A stretch of DNA of 64,000 nucleotides from Nocardioides iriomotensis (GCF_004168035.1 NZ_SDPU01000021.1:124001-188000); one strand, 5' to 3'; shown: positions 27,447-36,681, numbered from the stretch's first letter. Notes: generated from the sequence alone by a model not told the origin. Translations and numbers: made by a program.

Positions 27447-27482
27447 TCAGGTCGACCCACGAACGTCGACGAACTCGCAGGG

Positions 27483-27530
27483 AGGCCGGTTCCGTGGAGC
27501 ACATCAACGCGCTCGGGACCGGCCTTCTTC
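27483..27530 (+). terminator. Intrinsic terminator/attenuator between tsf and pyrH
   Basis: AGGCCGGTTCC (27483-27493) pairs with GGGACCGGCCT (27515-27525, one G-U pair), with GAGC/GCTC pairing inside. TCTTCTGT follows. This is the most terminator-like structure in the window. It may end rpsB-tsf mRNA and, if the promoter at 27418 is real, also attenuate pyrH. Confidence 0.6.
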
Positions 27531-27561
27531 TGTGCCCGCACCTCAATCGAAGGGACTGCCC

Positions 27562-28278
27562 GTGACGGCTTACCGACGCGTCCTGCTCAAGCTCTCCGGC
27601 GAGGTGTTCGGCGGTGGTCGGGTGGGAGTCGACCCCGACGTCGTCAACGGCATCGCCCGTGAGATCGCCGGGGTCGTCCGCTCCGGGGTGCAGGTGGCGG
27701 TCGTGGTCGGGGGCGGCAACTTCTTCCGCGGCGCGGAGCTGCAGCAGCGCGGCATGGACCGCTCGCGCGCGGACTACATGGGCATGCTCGGCACGGTCAT
27801 GAACTGCCTCGCCCTCCAGGACTTCCTCGAGAAGCAGGGCGTCGAGACCCGGGTCCAGAGCGCGATCGCGATGGGCCAGGTCGCGGAGCCGTACATCCCC
27901 CGCCGCGCGATGCGCCACCTCGACAAGGGTCGCGTGGTCATCTTCGGCGCCGGCGCCGGCATGCCGTACTTCTCCACCGACACCGTCGCCGCCCAGCGCG
28001 CGCTCGAGATCGGCGCCCAGGTCATCCTGATGGGCAAGCAGGGCGTGGACGGCGTGTACGACGCCGACCCGGCGAGCAACCCCGACGCGGTGAAGTTTGA
28101 CCAGCTCACGTACGACGAGTTCCTCACCCGAGGCCTCAAGGTCGCCGACGCCACGTCGGTCAGCCTGTGCCGCGACAACGACATCGACATGATCGTGTTC
28201 AACCTGTCGGTCGAGGGCAACATCGCCCGCGTCGTGTCGGGTGAGAAGATCGGTACGACGGTGTCCCGGGACGTCTGA
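27562..28278 (+). CDS. pyrH: Uridylate kinase
   Basis: A 238-residue bacterial UMP kinase, converting UMP to UDP in pyrimidine nucleotide synthesis. Motifs are [14 protein letters not shown] at the start, [13 protein letters not shown] near 52-64, the [21 protein letters not shown] nucleotide region near 127-145, and [12 protein letters not shown]. The GTG at 27562 follows GAAGGGA. An upstream in-frame GTG would add 10 unmatched residues. It begins the pyrH-frr-cdsA run. Confidence 0.95.
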   Translation: MTAYRRVLLKLSGEVFGGGRVGVDPDVVNGIAREIAGVVRSGVQVAVVVGGGNFFRGAELQQRGMDRSRADYMGMLGTVMNCLALQDFLEKQGVETRVQSAIAMGQVAEPYIPRRAMRHLDKGRVVIFGAGAGMPYFSTDTVAAQRALEIGAQVILMGKQGVDGVYDADPASNPDAVKFDQLTYDEFLTRGLKVADATSVSLCRDNDIDMIVFNLSVEGNIARVVSGEKIGTTVSRDV

Positions 28279-28335
28279 GTCCCGCACCGCCCCGCAGCGG
28301 GCGGCCGTCGCACGACCAACGACCAAGGAGCAGCC

Positions 28336-28893
28336 GTGATCAACGAGACCCTCAAAGAGGCCGACGCCAAGATGGACAAGGCCGTGGCCGTGACCCAAGA
28401 GGACTTCGCGGCGATCCGCACCGGTCGCGCCAACCCGTCGATGTTCCACAAGCTCACCGCCGACTACTACGGCACCCCGACGCCGCTGCAGCAGCTCGCG
28501 TCGTTCACCGCGCCCGAGCCGCGCGTGATCATCGTGGCCCCCTACGACATGGGCGCCCTCTCCGCGATCGAGAAGTCCATCCGCGACTCCGACCTCGGCG
28601 TGAACCCCACCGACGACGGCAAGACGATCCGGGTGGTGTTTCCCGAGCTCACCGAGGAGCGTCGCAAGGAGTACATCAAGCTCGCCAAGACCAAGGCCGA
28701 GGACGGCCGCATCTCGGTGCGCAACATCCGCCGTCACGCCAAGCAGGCGCTCGAGCGCCTCGAGAAGGACGGCGAGATCGGCAAGGACGACGTGACCGGC
28801 GCCGAGAAGCGCCTCGAGGGGCTCACCAAGAAGCACGTCGACTCGATCGACGAGATGCTCAAGCACAAGGAAGCCGAGCTGCTCGAGGTCTGA
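28336..28893 (+). CDS. frr: Ribosome recycling factor
   Basis: A 185-residue RRF, the normal family length, which splits post-termination ribosomes with EF-G. Conserved stretches are DFAAIRTGRANPSMFHKLTADYYG, APYDMGALSAIEKSIRDSDLGVNP, FPELTEERRKEYIKLAK and VRNIRRHAKQ. The GTG at 28336 is preceded by AAGGAG. Located 57 bp after pyrH. Confidence 0.96.
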   Translation: MINETLKEADAKMDKAVAVTQEDFAAIRTGRANPSMFHKLTADYYGTPTPLQQLASFTAPEPRVIIVAPYDMGALSAIEKSIRDSDLGVNPTDDGKTIRVVFPELTEERRKEYIKLAKTKAEDGRISVRNIRRHAKQALERLEKDGEIGKDDVTGAEKRLEGLTKKHVDSIDEMLKHKEAELLEV

Positions 28894-28927
28894 CCGGCAG
28901 GTAGACCCGAGCGCACGAGCGACGGCG

Positions 28928-29818
28928 ATGAGCACGCCCGACGACACCCCCGTGGCCGGGGCGGACAGCCCTGCCGCGGCGTCGGCGACCCCTCCCGCGG
29001 CGGAGAAGAAGCCCAGCCGCGCCGGCCGCGACCTGCCGGCGGCTGTCGGGTCCGCGATCGTGCTGCTGGTCGCGATCGGTGCGTCGCTGTTCTTCTGGAA
29101 GCCCGGCTTCATGCTCATCGTGGTCGCCGCGGTTGCGGTCGCGATCTGGGAGCTGGGCCAGGCGTTCAGCGCCCGCGAGATCACCCTCGTGCGCGAACCA
29201 CTGATGGTCGGCGGCATCGTCATGGTGCTCGCGGCGTACGTCTGGGGCGCCCCCGCCATGGGTACGGCGACCGCCGTCACCGTGCTCACGGCGATGCTGT
29301 GGCGGCTGCGCGGCGGCGTGCCCGGCTACGTCCGGGACATCACGGCCACCGCCTTCACGGCGTTCTACGTCCCGTTCCTCGGCGGCTTCGTCGCGCTGAT
29401 GCTGGCCGAGCCGCGCGGCGACCTCGCCATCGTCACGTTCATCCTGGTCACCATCGCCTCCGACATCGGCGGTTACGCGGCCGGCGTGCTGTTCGGCAAG
29501 CACCCGATGGCCCCGGTCATCTCGCCCAAGAAGTCCTGGGAGGGCTTCGCCGGCTCGACGCTCTTCACAGTCGTCGCCGGCTGGCTGCTCGTCGACCACC
29601 TCCTCGACGGAGCCTGGTGGGTCGGGGTGCTGCTCGGCCTGGTCGCCGTCGTCGCGGCCACCCTGGGCGACCTGTGCGAGTCGGTGATCAAGCGCGACCT
29701 CGGGATCAAGGACATGAGCCAGATCATCCCGGGCCACGGCGGCCTGATGGACCGGCTCGACTCCATCCTGGCGACGGCCGCACCGACCTACCTGCTGCTG
29801 CACTACCTCGTCTTCTGA
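28928..29818 (+). CDS. cdsA: Phosphatidate cytidylyltransferase
   Basis: A 296-residue integral membrane enzyme making CDP-diacylglycerol from phosphatidate and CTP. A polar proline-rich N-terminal tail (1-38) is followed by about eight membrane segments. The family signature SVIKRDLGIKDMSQIIPGHGGLMDRLD is present in full near residues 251-278, as is ISPKKSWEGFAGS near 198. The pyrH-frr-cdsA order is widely conserved. Confidence 0.95.
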   Translation: MSTPDDTPVAGADSPAAASATPPAAEKKPSRAGRDLPAAVGSAIVLLVAIGASLFFWKPGFMLIVVAAVAVAIWELGQAFSAREITLVREPLMVGGIVMVLAAYVWGAPAMGTATAVTVLTAMLWRLRGGVPGYVRDITATAFTAFYVPFLGGFVALMLAEPRGDLAIVTFILVTIASDIGGYAAGVLFGKHPMAPVISPKKSWEGFAGSTLFTVVAGWLLVDHLLDGAWWVGVLLGLVAVVAATLGDLCESVIKRDLGIKDMSQIIPGHGGLMDRLDSILATAAPTYLLLHYLVF

Positions 29819-29829
29819 CGGGCCGGGTC

Positions 29830-30357
29830 GTGGCGCGCCTGTACCTCGTGCGGCACGCCCGTCCGCGCGTGGACCCGGCGCTGCCGGCCGACCGCTGGGA
29901 GCTCGACCCGGCGGGCCTGCCCGACCTTGCCGCCCTGGCCGTGTCCGAGCGGCTCCCGCGGCGGGCCCGCTGGTACTCCTCGCCGGAGCCCAAGGCCCTG
30001 GCCACCGCACGCCGGCTGACGACGACTCCGGTCCGGGTGGCTCCCGACCTCGTCGAGCACCGCCGGGAGGCGCGCTGGTTCGACGACCGCGGTGACTTCC
30101 ACGACGCCGTGCGGCGAGCGTTCGCGCGGCCGGGGGAGCGGTCGATGCCGGAGTGGGAGCCGCTCGCCGACCTCGAGGCGCGGCTGGTCCCGGCGGTGCG
30201 GGAGATCCTGGCGCGGCACCCCGTCGACGACGTGGTCCTGGTCGGCCACGGCACCGCCTGGACGGTGCTGCGCGCGGCGCTCACGGGGGAGCCTGCGGAC
30301 CTCGACGCGTGGGCGGCGCTACGGATGCCCGACGTCTGGGAGGTCCCGCGCGGCTGA
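29830..30357 (+). CDS. Histidine phosphatase family protein
   Basis: A 175-residue phosphoglycerate-mutase-like phosphatase. The phospho-histidine motif is degenerate only in its third position (LYLVRHARP, residues 4-12, RHA for RHG). The second histidine lies in VLVGHGTAWTVL near 138-149. The arginine in WYSSPEPKALATARRL is also typical. The substrate is unknown. The GTG at 29830, 11 bp after cdsA, gives the correct N terminus. Confidence 0.8.
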   Translation: MARLYLVRHARPRVDPALPADRWELDPAGLPDLAALAVSERLPRRARWYSSPEPKALATARRLTTTPVRVAPDLVEHRREARWFDDRGDFHDAVRRAFARPGERSMPEWEPLADLEARLVPAVREILARHPVDDVVLVGHGTAWTVLRAALTGEPADLDAWAALRMPDVWEVPRG

Positions 30358-30400
30358 GCCGCCGCCGCGGCCCGCCGCGGCCCCGGTCTGGACCGATCCC

Positions 30401-30429
30401 TTGACGCGCTCCCTCTAAACCGGTTTAGT
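30401..30429 (+). promoter_or_regulatory. lacI-type promoter with embedded operator CTAAACCGGTTTAG
   Basis: TTGACG (30401-30406) and TTTAGT (30424-30429) are 17 bp apart. The perfect 14-bp palindrome CTAAACCGGTTTAG (30415-30428), with the central CG usual for LacI/GalR operators, fills the spacer and most of the -10. The repressor encoded next would therefore shut its own promoter. The start point falls at about 30436-30437, the first base of the GTG chosen for the repressor gene. Confidence 0.65.
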
Positions 30430-30436
30430 GCTGCAG

Positions 30437-31453
30437 GTGAGCCGACCCACCATCAGCGACGTCGCCCGGGCCGCGGGCGTGTCGAAGGGTGCGGTCTCGT
30501 TCGCGCTGAACAACCGGCCCGGCGTCGCCGCGGACACCCGCGAGCGGATCCTCGCCGCCGCGCGCGAGCTGGGCTGGACGCCGAGCTCGCGGGCCCGGGC
30601 GCTGTCCGTGTCGCGGGCGTTCGCTGTCGGCCTGGTGCTGGCCCGCAAGCCCGAGACGCTGCGGGCGGACCCGTTCTTCCCGTCGTTCATCGCCGGGGTG
30701 GAGCAGGAGCTCGCCGCGCACGACTACGCCCTGCTCCTGCAGGTCGTCGCCGACCAGCAGCGGGAGCACGACAGCTACCGGCGGCTGGCGCACGGCGGCC
30801 GGGTCGACGGCGTCTTCGTCACCGACCTGCTCGTCGACGACCCCCGGATCGCCCTTCTCGCCGAGATCGGCGTGCCGGCGGTCGTGGTCGGGCCGGCGCT
30901 GGGCGGCGGCTTCTTCCCGGCGGTCGGCGTCGACGACAAGCCCGGCGTCGCGGCGGCCGTCCAGCACCTGATCGACCTCGGCCACACCCGGATCGCGCAC
31001 GTGGCCGGCCCGGCGGCGTACGTGCACGGCACCTCCCGCAAGCAGGCCTGGGCGGAGACGCTCGCCGCCGCGGGGCTGCCGGAGGGCCCGTGCGTCGAGA
31101 CCGACTTCTCCGCCGAGTCCGGCGCCGCCGCGACCCGCACCCTGCTCGACCTGGCGGAGCCGCCGACGGCTGTCGTCTACGCCAACGACGTGATGGCCAT
31201 GGCCGGCCTCGCCGTCGCGCACGCGCGCGGCGTCGACGTGCCGGGCGAGCTGTCGGTCGTCGGCTACGAGGACACCGAGCTCGCCGCCCACGTCCAGCCA
31301 CCGCTCACCAGCGTCGCCACCGACGTCGTCGCCTGGGGAGGGGCCGCAGCCCGGCGCCTGCTCGAGCTCGTCGACGGCCGGGAGGCCACCGAGCCCGACC
31401 TCGAGTCCCCGCGGCTCGTGGTCCGCGCGTCCACCGGAGCTCCGGCGCGCTGA
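30437..31453 (+). CDS. LacI-family transcriptional repressor of the sugar locus
   Basis: A 338-residue LacI/GalR regulator. The HTH and hinge (TISDVARAAGVSKGAVSFALNNRPGVAADTRERI) occupy residues 4-38, and the periplasmic-binding-protein-like sensor domain follows from about 60, with VVGYEDTELAAHVQPPLTSV near 275. The GTG at 30428 lies inside the operator and the -10 box, so the GTG at 30437, at the expected start point, is preferred; the mRNA is then leaderless. It is followed, in the same direction, by ABC importer and glycan-active genes, which it probably controls in response to the imported sugar. Confidence 0.9.
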   Translation: MSRPTISDVARAAGVSKGAVSFALNNRPGVAADTRERILAAARELGWTPSSRARALSVSRAFAVGLVLARKPETLRADPFFPSFIAGVEQELAAHDYALLLQVVADQQREHDSYRRLAHGGRVDGVFVTDLLVDDPRIALLAEIGVPAVVVGPALGGGFFPAVGVDDKPGVAAAVQHLIDLGHTRIAHVAGPAAYVHGTSRKQAWAETLAAAGLPEGPCVETDFSAESGAAATRTLLDLAEPPTAVVYANDVMAMAGLAVAHARGVDVPGELSVVGYEDTELAAHVQPPLTSVATDVVAWGGAAARRLLELVDGREATEPDLESPRLVVRASTGAPAR

Positions 31454-31536
31454 CAACAACGAACCCAGGGAACTACCACGCAAGGCCCGCACCACCAGCA
31501 CCGATCTCAGACCAGTCCAAGAACGGAGCACCTCAC

Positions 31537-32823
31537 ATGTTGACCAGGAAGATCTGCACCTCCCTGGTCGCCCTCTCTCTCGGGATGACCGCCGCCGCCT
31601 GCGGCAGTGACTCGGGAGACTCCGGGGCGACCGAGTCCACCGGACCCATCAAGATCTGGCTGTCGAACAACCCCGAGGAGGTCGCCTGGGGCAAGGCCAT
31701 GGTCAAGAAGTGGAACGCCGACCATCCCGACGAGGAGGTCACCGCCCAGGAGATCCCCGCCGGCAAGACCTCCGAGGAGGTCATCGCCGCCGCGATCACC
31801 GCCGGCAACGCCCCGTGCCTGGTCTTCAACACCTCGCCCGCGGCCGTGCCGCAGTTCCAGAAGCAGGGCGGGCTCGTCGCGCTCGACGACTTCGAGGGCG
31901 GCACCGACTACATCGAGTCCCGCAGCGGTGACGTCGCGGAGCAGTACAAGTCCGAGGACGGGAAGTTCTACCAGATCCCCTGGAAGTCCAACCCGGTGAT
32001 GATCTTCTACAACAAGGACCTGATGAAGAAGGCGGGCGTCGACCCCGAGAACCCGCCGCTCGCGACGTACGACGAGTTCCTCGACACCTCCCGCAAGGTC
32101 GTCGACAGCGGCGCTGCCCAGGCCGCGATCTGGCCCGCGCCGACGAGCGAGTTCTTCCAGTCCTGGTTCGACTTCTACCCGCTGTACGCCGCCGAGACCG
32201 GAGGCAGCCAGCTCGTCGAGGACGGCCAGGCGACGTTCGACTCCGAGCAGGGCAAGGCCGTCGCCGACTTCTGGGCGACCATGTACGACGAGGGCCTCGC
32301 GCAGAAGGAGGCCTACAACGGCGACTCCTTCGCCGACGAGAAGGCGGCGATGGCGATCGTCGGCCCGTGGGCGATCTCGGTCTACGGCGACTCGGTCGAC
32401 TGGGGCGCCGCGCCGGTGCCGACCTCGTCGGGCACCAGCGCCGAGGAGACCTACACGTTCTCCGACGCCAAGAACATCGGCCTCTACTCCGCGTGCGAGA
32501 ACCGCGGCACGGCGTGGGAGGTACTGAAGTTCGCGACCAGCGAGGAGCAGGACGGCCAGCTGCTGGAGATGACCGGCCAGATGCCGCTGCGCGCCGACCT
32601 GGCGGAGGCCTACCCCGACTACTTCAAGGAGAAGCCGGAGTACGCCACGTTCGCCGACCAGGCCTCGCGCACCGTCGAGGTGCCGAACGTGCCGAACTCC
32701 ATCGAGATCTGGCAGACGTTCCGCGACCAGTACTCCTCGGCCGTGATCTTCGGTGAGTCCTCCGTCGACGACGCGCTGTCCGGCGCCGCCGAGAAGGCCA
32801 CCGAGCTCGCCGGCCAGTCCTGA
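31537..32823 (+). CDS. ABC transporter sugar-binding lipoprotein
   Basis: A 428-residue family-1 extracellular solute-binding protein. The lipoprotein signal MLTRKICTSLVALSLGMTAAAC places the lipid-attached cysteine at residue 22. The mature protein has the usual two-lobe pattern (IKIWLSNNPEEVAWGK, IPWKSNPVMIFYNKDLMKKAGVDP, FADEKAAMAIVGPWAI). This family carries oligosaccharides in CUT1-type importers. GAACGGAG precedes the ATG. It begins the binding protein-permease-permease operon. No ATPase gene is present, so a shared MsiK-like ATPase encoded elsewhere is expected. Confidence 0.9.
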   Translation: MLTRKICTSLVALSLGMTAAACGSDSGDSGATESTGPIKIWLSNNPEEVAWGKAMVKKWNADHPDEEVTAQEIPAGKTSEEVIAAAITAGNAPCLVFNTSPAAVPQFQKQGGLVALDDFEGGTDYIESRSGDVAEQYKSEDGKFYQIPWKSNPVMIFYNKDLMKKAGVDPENPPLATYDEFLDTSRKVVDSGAAQAAIWPAPTSEFFQSWFDFYPLYAAETGGSQLVEDGQATFDSEQGKAVADFWATMYDEGLAQKEAYNGDSFADEKAAMAIVGPWAISVYGDSVDWGAAPVPTSSGTSAEETYTFSDAKNIGLYSACENRGTAWEVLKFATSEEQDGQLLEMTGQMPLRADLAEAYPDYFKEKPEYATFADQASRTVEVPNVPNSIEIWQTFRDQYSSAVIFGESSVDDALSGAAEKATELAGQS

Positions 32824-32833
32824 CGGAGCGGTC

Positions 32834-33790
32834 GTGACCACCGTCCCGGTCGCCGAGCCACGCGGCTCCGCGACCCTCACCCCGGACGAACCGCCCCCGG
32901 CGCCGCGCCGGCGGCTGGCGACCCTCCTCGGTCGCCAGCCGCTGGGCCTGGCGTTCGCGGCGCCGTACGCCGCGTTCCTCGCGGTCGTGTTCGCCTACCC
33001 GCTCGGGCTCGCGGTGTGGATCAGCTTCCACGACTACTTCTTCGCCGCACCCGGCGCCGAGGTGGAGCGCCCGTTCGTCGGTCTCGACAACTACAAGACC
33101 GTCCTCGGCGACCCCGACGTCCAGCAGGCGTTCGGCAACGTCGTGGAGTTCCTGCTCATCAACGTGCCGCTGACCGTCGTGCTGGCGCTCGTGCTCGCCT
33201 CCGCGCTCAACGCGGCGGTGCGGGGCAGGAGCTTCCTGCGGGTCGCCTACTACGTGCCGTACGTGACCGCGAGCGTCGCGCTGGTCGCGGTCTGGCTGTT
33301 CCTGTTCAGCCAGGGCGGCTTCGTCAACCAGCTGCTCGGCGGGCTCGCGCCCGACCCCTCGTGGCTGGTGAACAAGGGGCTGGCGATGCCGCTCATCGCG
33401 GTCTTCGTGACCTGGAAGCAGCTCGGGTTCTCGGTGCTGCTCTACCTCGCGGCGCTGCAGAACGTGCCCAGGGAGCTCTACGAGTCCGCGTCCTCCGACG
33501 GCGCGAGCCGGATCCGGCAGTTCTGGCACGTGACCGTGCCAGGGGTGCGCCCGGCGACCACGCTCGTGGTCATCCTCGCGACGATCACCGGCGCCAACCT
33601 GTTCACCGAGCCCTACCTGCTCACCAACGGCGGTGGCCCCAACGGGGCGTCGGCCTCACCTGTGCTCGTGATGTACCAGAAGGGCATCGAGCAGGGCAGC
33701 CCCGACCTCGCCGCCGCGATCGGCGTGGTGCTGGTGATCGGCGTGCTGATGATCTCCCTGGTCAACAAGAAGATCCTGGAGAGGGACTGA
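32834..33790 (+). CDS. ABC sugar transporter permease (MalF-like)
   Basis: A 318-residue CUT1 permease with six membrane segments after a basic proline-rich cytoplasmic tail (1-38). The ATPase-contact EAA loop is ELYESASSDGASRIRQFWHVTVPGVRP near 218-244. The GTG at 32834 follows GGAG, 10 bp after the binding-protein stop. A longer in-frame start inside the previous gene was rejected. It pairs with the next permease. Confidence 0.92.
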   Translation: MTTVPVAEPRGSATLTPDEPPPAPRRRLATLLGRQPLGLAFAAPYAAFLAVVFAYPLGLAVWISFHDYFFAAPGAEVERPFVGLDNYKTVLGDPDVQQAFGNVVEFLLINVPLTVVLALVLASALNAAVRGRSFLRVAYYVPYVTASVALVAVWLFLFSQGGFVNQLLGGLAPDPSWLVNKGLAMPLIAVFVTWKQLGFSVLLYLAALQNVPRELYESASSDGASRIRQFWHVTVPGVRPATTLVVILATITGANLFTEPYLLTNGGGPNGASASPVLVMYQKGIEQGSPDLAAAIGVVLVIGVLMISLVNKKILERD

Positions 33791-33791
33791 C

Positions 33792-34616
33792 ATGACCCGC
33801 AGCTGGCCCAGGACCGTCCTGCTCTACGCGGGCGCGCTCCTCTTCGTCTTCCCCTTCTACTACATGCTGCGCGGGTCGCTGCAGCCCGAGCCGGACACGT
33901 CGCTCAAGGGCGTGCTGCCCACCGGCGGCTACACCCTCGACAACTACGCCGCGATCAACGACCGCGTGCACCTGCTGCAGTCGCTGGCCAACTCCGGCAT
34001 CTTCACGACCGGCGTGCTGCTGTTCACGCTGGTGTTCGGGCTGCTGGCCGGCTACGCGCTGGCCCGGCTGCACTTCCGCGGCCAGGGCATGCTGTTCGCG
34101 GTGATGCTGCTCGTGCAGATCATCCCGTTCCAGCTTCTCGTGATCCCGCTGTACGTGATGGTCGTGCGCGGCTACGGCCTGGCCGACTCCTACCTCGGGA
34201 TGATCCTGCCGTTCGCGATCAACTCGACCGCGGTGTTCATGTTCCGGCAGTTCTTCCTGCAGCTGCCGGAGGACCTGTTCGCCGCGGCCCGGCTCGACGG
34301 GGCGAGCGAGCTGCGGATCCTCTGGTCGGTCGCGCTGCCCCTGGTGCGCCCGGCCGTGCTGACCGCGGCGCTGATCACCTTCATCGGCCCGTGGAACGAG
34401 TTCCTCTGGCCGTTCCTGGTGACCAAGGAGGCCGACATGCAGCCCCTCGCGGTGTCGCTGGCCAACTACATCAGCAACATCGCCGGCCGGGCGGACAACC
34501 CGTACGGCGCGATCCTGGCCGGCGCGGTGGTGCTCGCCGCCCCCGCCGTCGTGCTGTTCGTCGCCTTCCAGAGGCACTTCACCAGCTCCGACCTCGGATC
34601 CGGCGTCAAGGGCTGA
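33792..34616 (+). CDS. ABC sugar transporter permease (MalG-like)
   Basis: A 274-residue second CUT1 permease with six membrane segments. The EAA loop reads DLFAAARLDGASELRILWSVALPLVRP near 160-186, and FIGPWNEFLWPFLVT is the typical MalG-type segment near 196. It starts 1 bp after the stop of the MalF-like gene. Confidence 0.92.
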   Translation: MTRSWPRTVLLYAGALLFVFPFYYMLRGSLQPEPDTSLKGVLPTGGYTLDNYAAINDRVHLLQSLANSGIFTTGVLLFTLVFGLLAGYALARLHFRGQGMLFAVMLLVQIIPFQLLVIPLYVMVVRGYGLADSYLGMILPFAINSTAVFMFRQFFLQLPEDLFAAARLDGASELRILWSVALPLVRPAVLTAALITFIGPWNEFLWPFLVTKEADMQPLAVSLANYISNIAGRADNPYGAILAGAVVLAAPAVVLFVAFQRHFTSSDLGSGVKG

Positions 34617-34650
34617 CCCGCGCCTCCGTCACCACTCTCGGGAGAACACC

Positions 34651-36681
34651 ATGCACGCACCACCCCGCCATCTCCGGCGGCTCGGCGCGGCCGCGGCCGC
34701 GGCGGCCGTCGTCGGCCTCTCCGGCACGCTCGTGCCCGTGGGCGCCGGCGCGGCCACCGTCGCCGACCAGCAGCAGGCCGCGGCCCCGCTCACGAACCTC
34801 GACCACCTCGACTGGCTGTCGGTCGAGGTCACCCCGCCCGCGCAGGAGGGTCACACCACCTACCGGCTGGCCGAGGAGCCGTCGGTCGGCACGCTGTGGA
34901 CCTACGCCGAGCCGAACGCCGACGGGACCTACAAGCACGTCGGCGGCGGCCGGTACGACGCCGCGACCGACACCTGGGGCCAGGGCGCCTTCAACGCCGA
35001 CGACATGACCCGCGCCGCCGTCGTGTACCTCCGGCACTGGCAGCAGACCGGCGACGCGACGAGCCGCGACGCGGCGTACCAGATGCTCCGCGGCGTCACC
35101 TACCTCCAGACCGCCACCGGCCCGAACGCCGGCAACGTTTTGCTCTGGATGCAGCCCGACGGCACGCTCAACCCGAGCGCCGAGCCGGTCGAGCTGCCCG
35201 ACCCGTCCGACAGCGACGCGTCCTACTGGCTCGCCCGCACCATCTGGGCGCTCGGCGAGGGCTACGCCGCCTTCGCGGACGAGGACCCGGCGTTCGCCGC
35301 GTTCCTGCGCGACCGGCTCGAGCTGGCGGTCGACGCCGTCGACCGCCAGGTCCTCGACCGGTACGGCGAGCACCTCGACATCGACGGCGCGCAGGCGCCG
35401 GCGTGGCTGGTCGCCGACGGCGGCGACGCCAGCGCCGAGGCCGTCCTCGGCCTCGCCGCCTACCAGCAGGCGGGTGGGTCGGCCCGGGCCGGCACCGTCA
35501 TGGACCGGCTGGCCGAGGGCATCGCCGACCTCGCGGGCGGCAGCGCGACCGCCTGGCCGTTCGGCGCCGTGCGCCCCTGGGCGCTGTCCCGGTCGCTCTG
35601 GCACGGCTGGGGCGCGCAGATGCCGGCCGCGCTCGCCCGGGCCGGCGTCGCGGGACCGGCCGTGCGTGACTCGTTCACCTTCGACCCGTGGCTGCTGACC
35701 TCTGGCGGCCACGACAACGGTCGGCTTCCCGGCCGGATCGACCGCTCCCAGATCGCCTACGGCGCCGACTCGCGGCTGCAGTCCCTGCTCGCCACGGCTG
35801 CCGCCCGCCCGGGCACCCGCGACGCCGCGACCGACCTCGCCGGCGTGGTCGGCAGCTGGTACTTCGGGGCCAACCCCGCCGGCGTGCGGATGTACGACCC
35901 CGCCACCGGGCGTACGTTCGACGGCATCAACAACGACGGCACCGTCAACCACAACTCGGGCGCCGAGTCGACCATCCACGGCCTGCTCTCGATGCTCGCG
36001 CTCGACGACCACCCCGCCGTGGCCCAGCAGGTGCGTGCCGGCACGCTCGCCGAGCGGGTCGGCAGCACCGCGGTCGAGGCCGAGACCGGCCGCCTGGCCG
36101 GCGGCGCGTCGGCCGTCGCGCCCGACTCGCTGTGGACCGGCGAGTCGCAGTACGGCGGCACCGGCTACGTCGACGTCCCCGCGGGCGGCTCCGTCCGGGT
36201 CGACCTGCCTCGGCACGACGGCGGACTCGTCCTCCCTGTCGTCAACCAGCGACCCGGCTCCGGCCGGCTGGTCGTCACCGCCGGAGACCGCACGCTCGGC
36301 TCCGTCGAGGCCGGCGACGTGGGGGAGCGGGGCGACTCGCCCGCCCCGGCCCTGCTGCTCCCGCTTGACGGCCTCGACGCACTGCCGCGCGACGCCGGGT
36401 CCGTCACGCTGACCGCGCGCGGCGGCCACGTCGCGCTCGACGCCGTCATCGTCGAGCCCGCCGTGTCCCGGCTCGTGCTCGACCAGGACGCGCACGGCAC
36501 CGCGCTGCTGCGCACGTCGTCCGACCGGACGGCCCGCACGACGGTGAGCGTGCCCGGCGACGGACGTGCCACCGTCACGACGTACGACGGCGCCGGTCGC
36601 CGACTCGCCGGCACGACCACCACCGCCCGCACCGTCGCGGTCGCCGTCCCCGCGGGCGGCTTCGCGACCGTGCGCCGCTGA
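34651..36681 (+). CDS. Secreted helical-barrel-like protein with C-terminal carbohydrate-binding-like domain
   Basis: A 676-residue exported protein of no family I can name. The signal peptide covers about 1-35 (Ala-rich, cleavage after GAGA). Residues 40-470 look like an alpha/alpha barrel of the glycosidase/lyase type: repeated helical pairs such as DMTRAAVVYLRHWQQTGD, SYWLARTIWALGEGYAAF and AEAVLGLAAYQQAGG, with FDGINNDGTVNHNSGAEST near 430. That Asn/Asp/His/Glu-rich loop could hold an active site. Residues 475-610 resemble a CBM6/CBM35-type sandwich (VEAETGRLAGGA ... GGTGYVDVPAGGSVRVDLP). Context between a sugar importer and GH130 suggests an extracellular depolymerase or exo-enzyme that feeds the transporter. 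Confidence 0.6.
   Translation: MHAPPRHLRRLGAAAAAAAVVGLSGTLVPVGAGAATVADQQQAAAPLTNLDHLDWLSVEVTPPAQEGHTTYRLAEEPSVGTLWTYAEPNADGTYKHVGGGRYDAATDTWGQGAFNADDMTRAAVVYLRHWQQTGDATSRDAAYQMLRGVTYLQTATGPNAGNVLLWMQPDGTLNPSAEPVELPDPSDSDASYWLARTIWALGEGYAAFADEDPAFAAFLRDRLELAVDAVDRQVLDRYGEHLDIDGAQAPAWLVADGGDASAEAVLGLAAYQQAGGSARAGTVMDRLAEGIADLAGGSATAWPFGAVRPWALSRSLWHGWGAQMPAALARAGVAGPAVRDSFTFDPWLLTSGGHDNGRLPGRIDRSQIAYGADSRLQSLLATAAARPGTRDAATDLAGVVGSWYFGANPAGVRMYDPATGRTFDGINNDGTVNHNSGAESTIHGLLSMLALDDHPAVAQQVRAGTLAERVGSTAVEAETGRLAGGASAVAPDSLWTGESQYGGTGYVDVPAGGSVRVDLPRHDGGLVLPVVNQRPGSGRLVVTAGDRTLGSVEAGDVGERGDSPAPALLLPLDGLDALPRDAGSVTLTARGGHVALDAVIVEPAVSRLVLDQDAHGTALLRTSSDRTARTTVSVPGDGRATVTTYDGAGRRLAGTTTTARTVAVAVPAGGFATVRR

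Noticed and set aside
30428-31453. GTG at 30428 as the LacI start
   Set aside because: It lies within the operator and the -10 element and would precede the transcription start. GTG 30437 fits the leaderless pattern.
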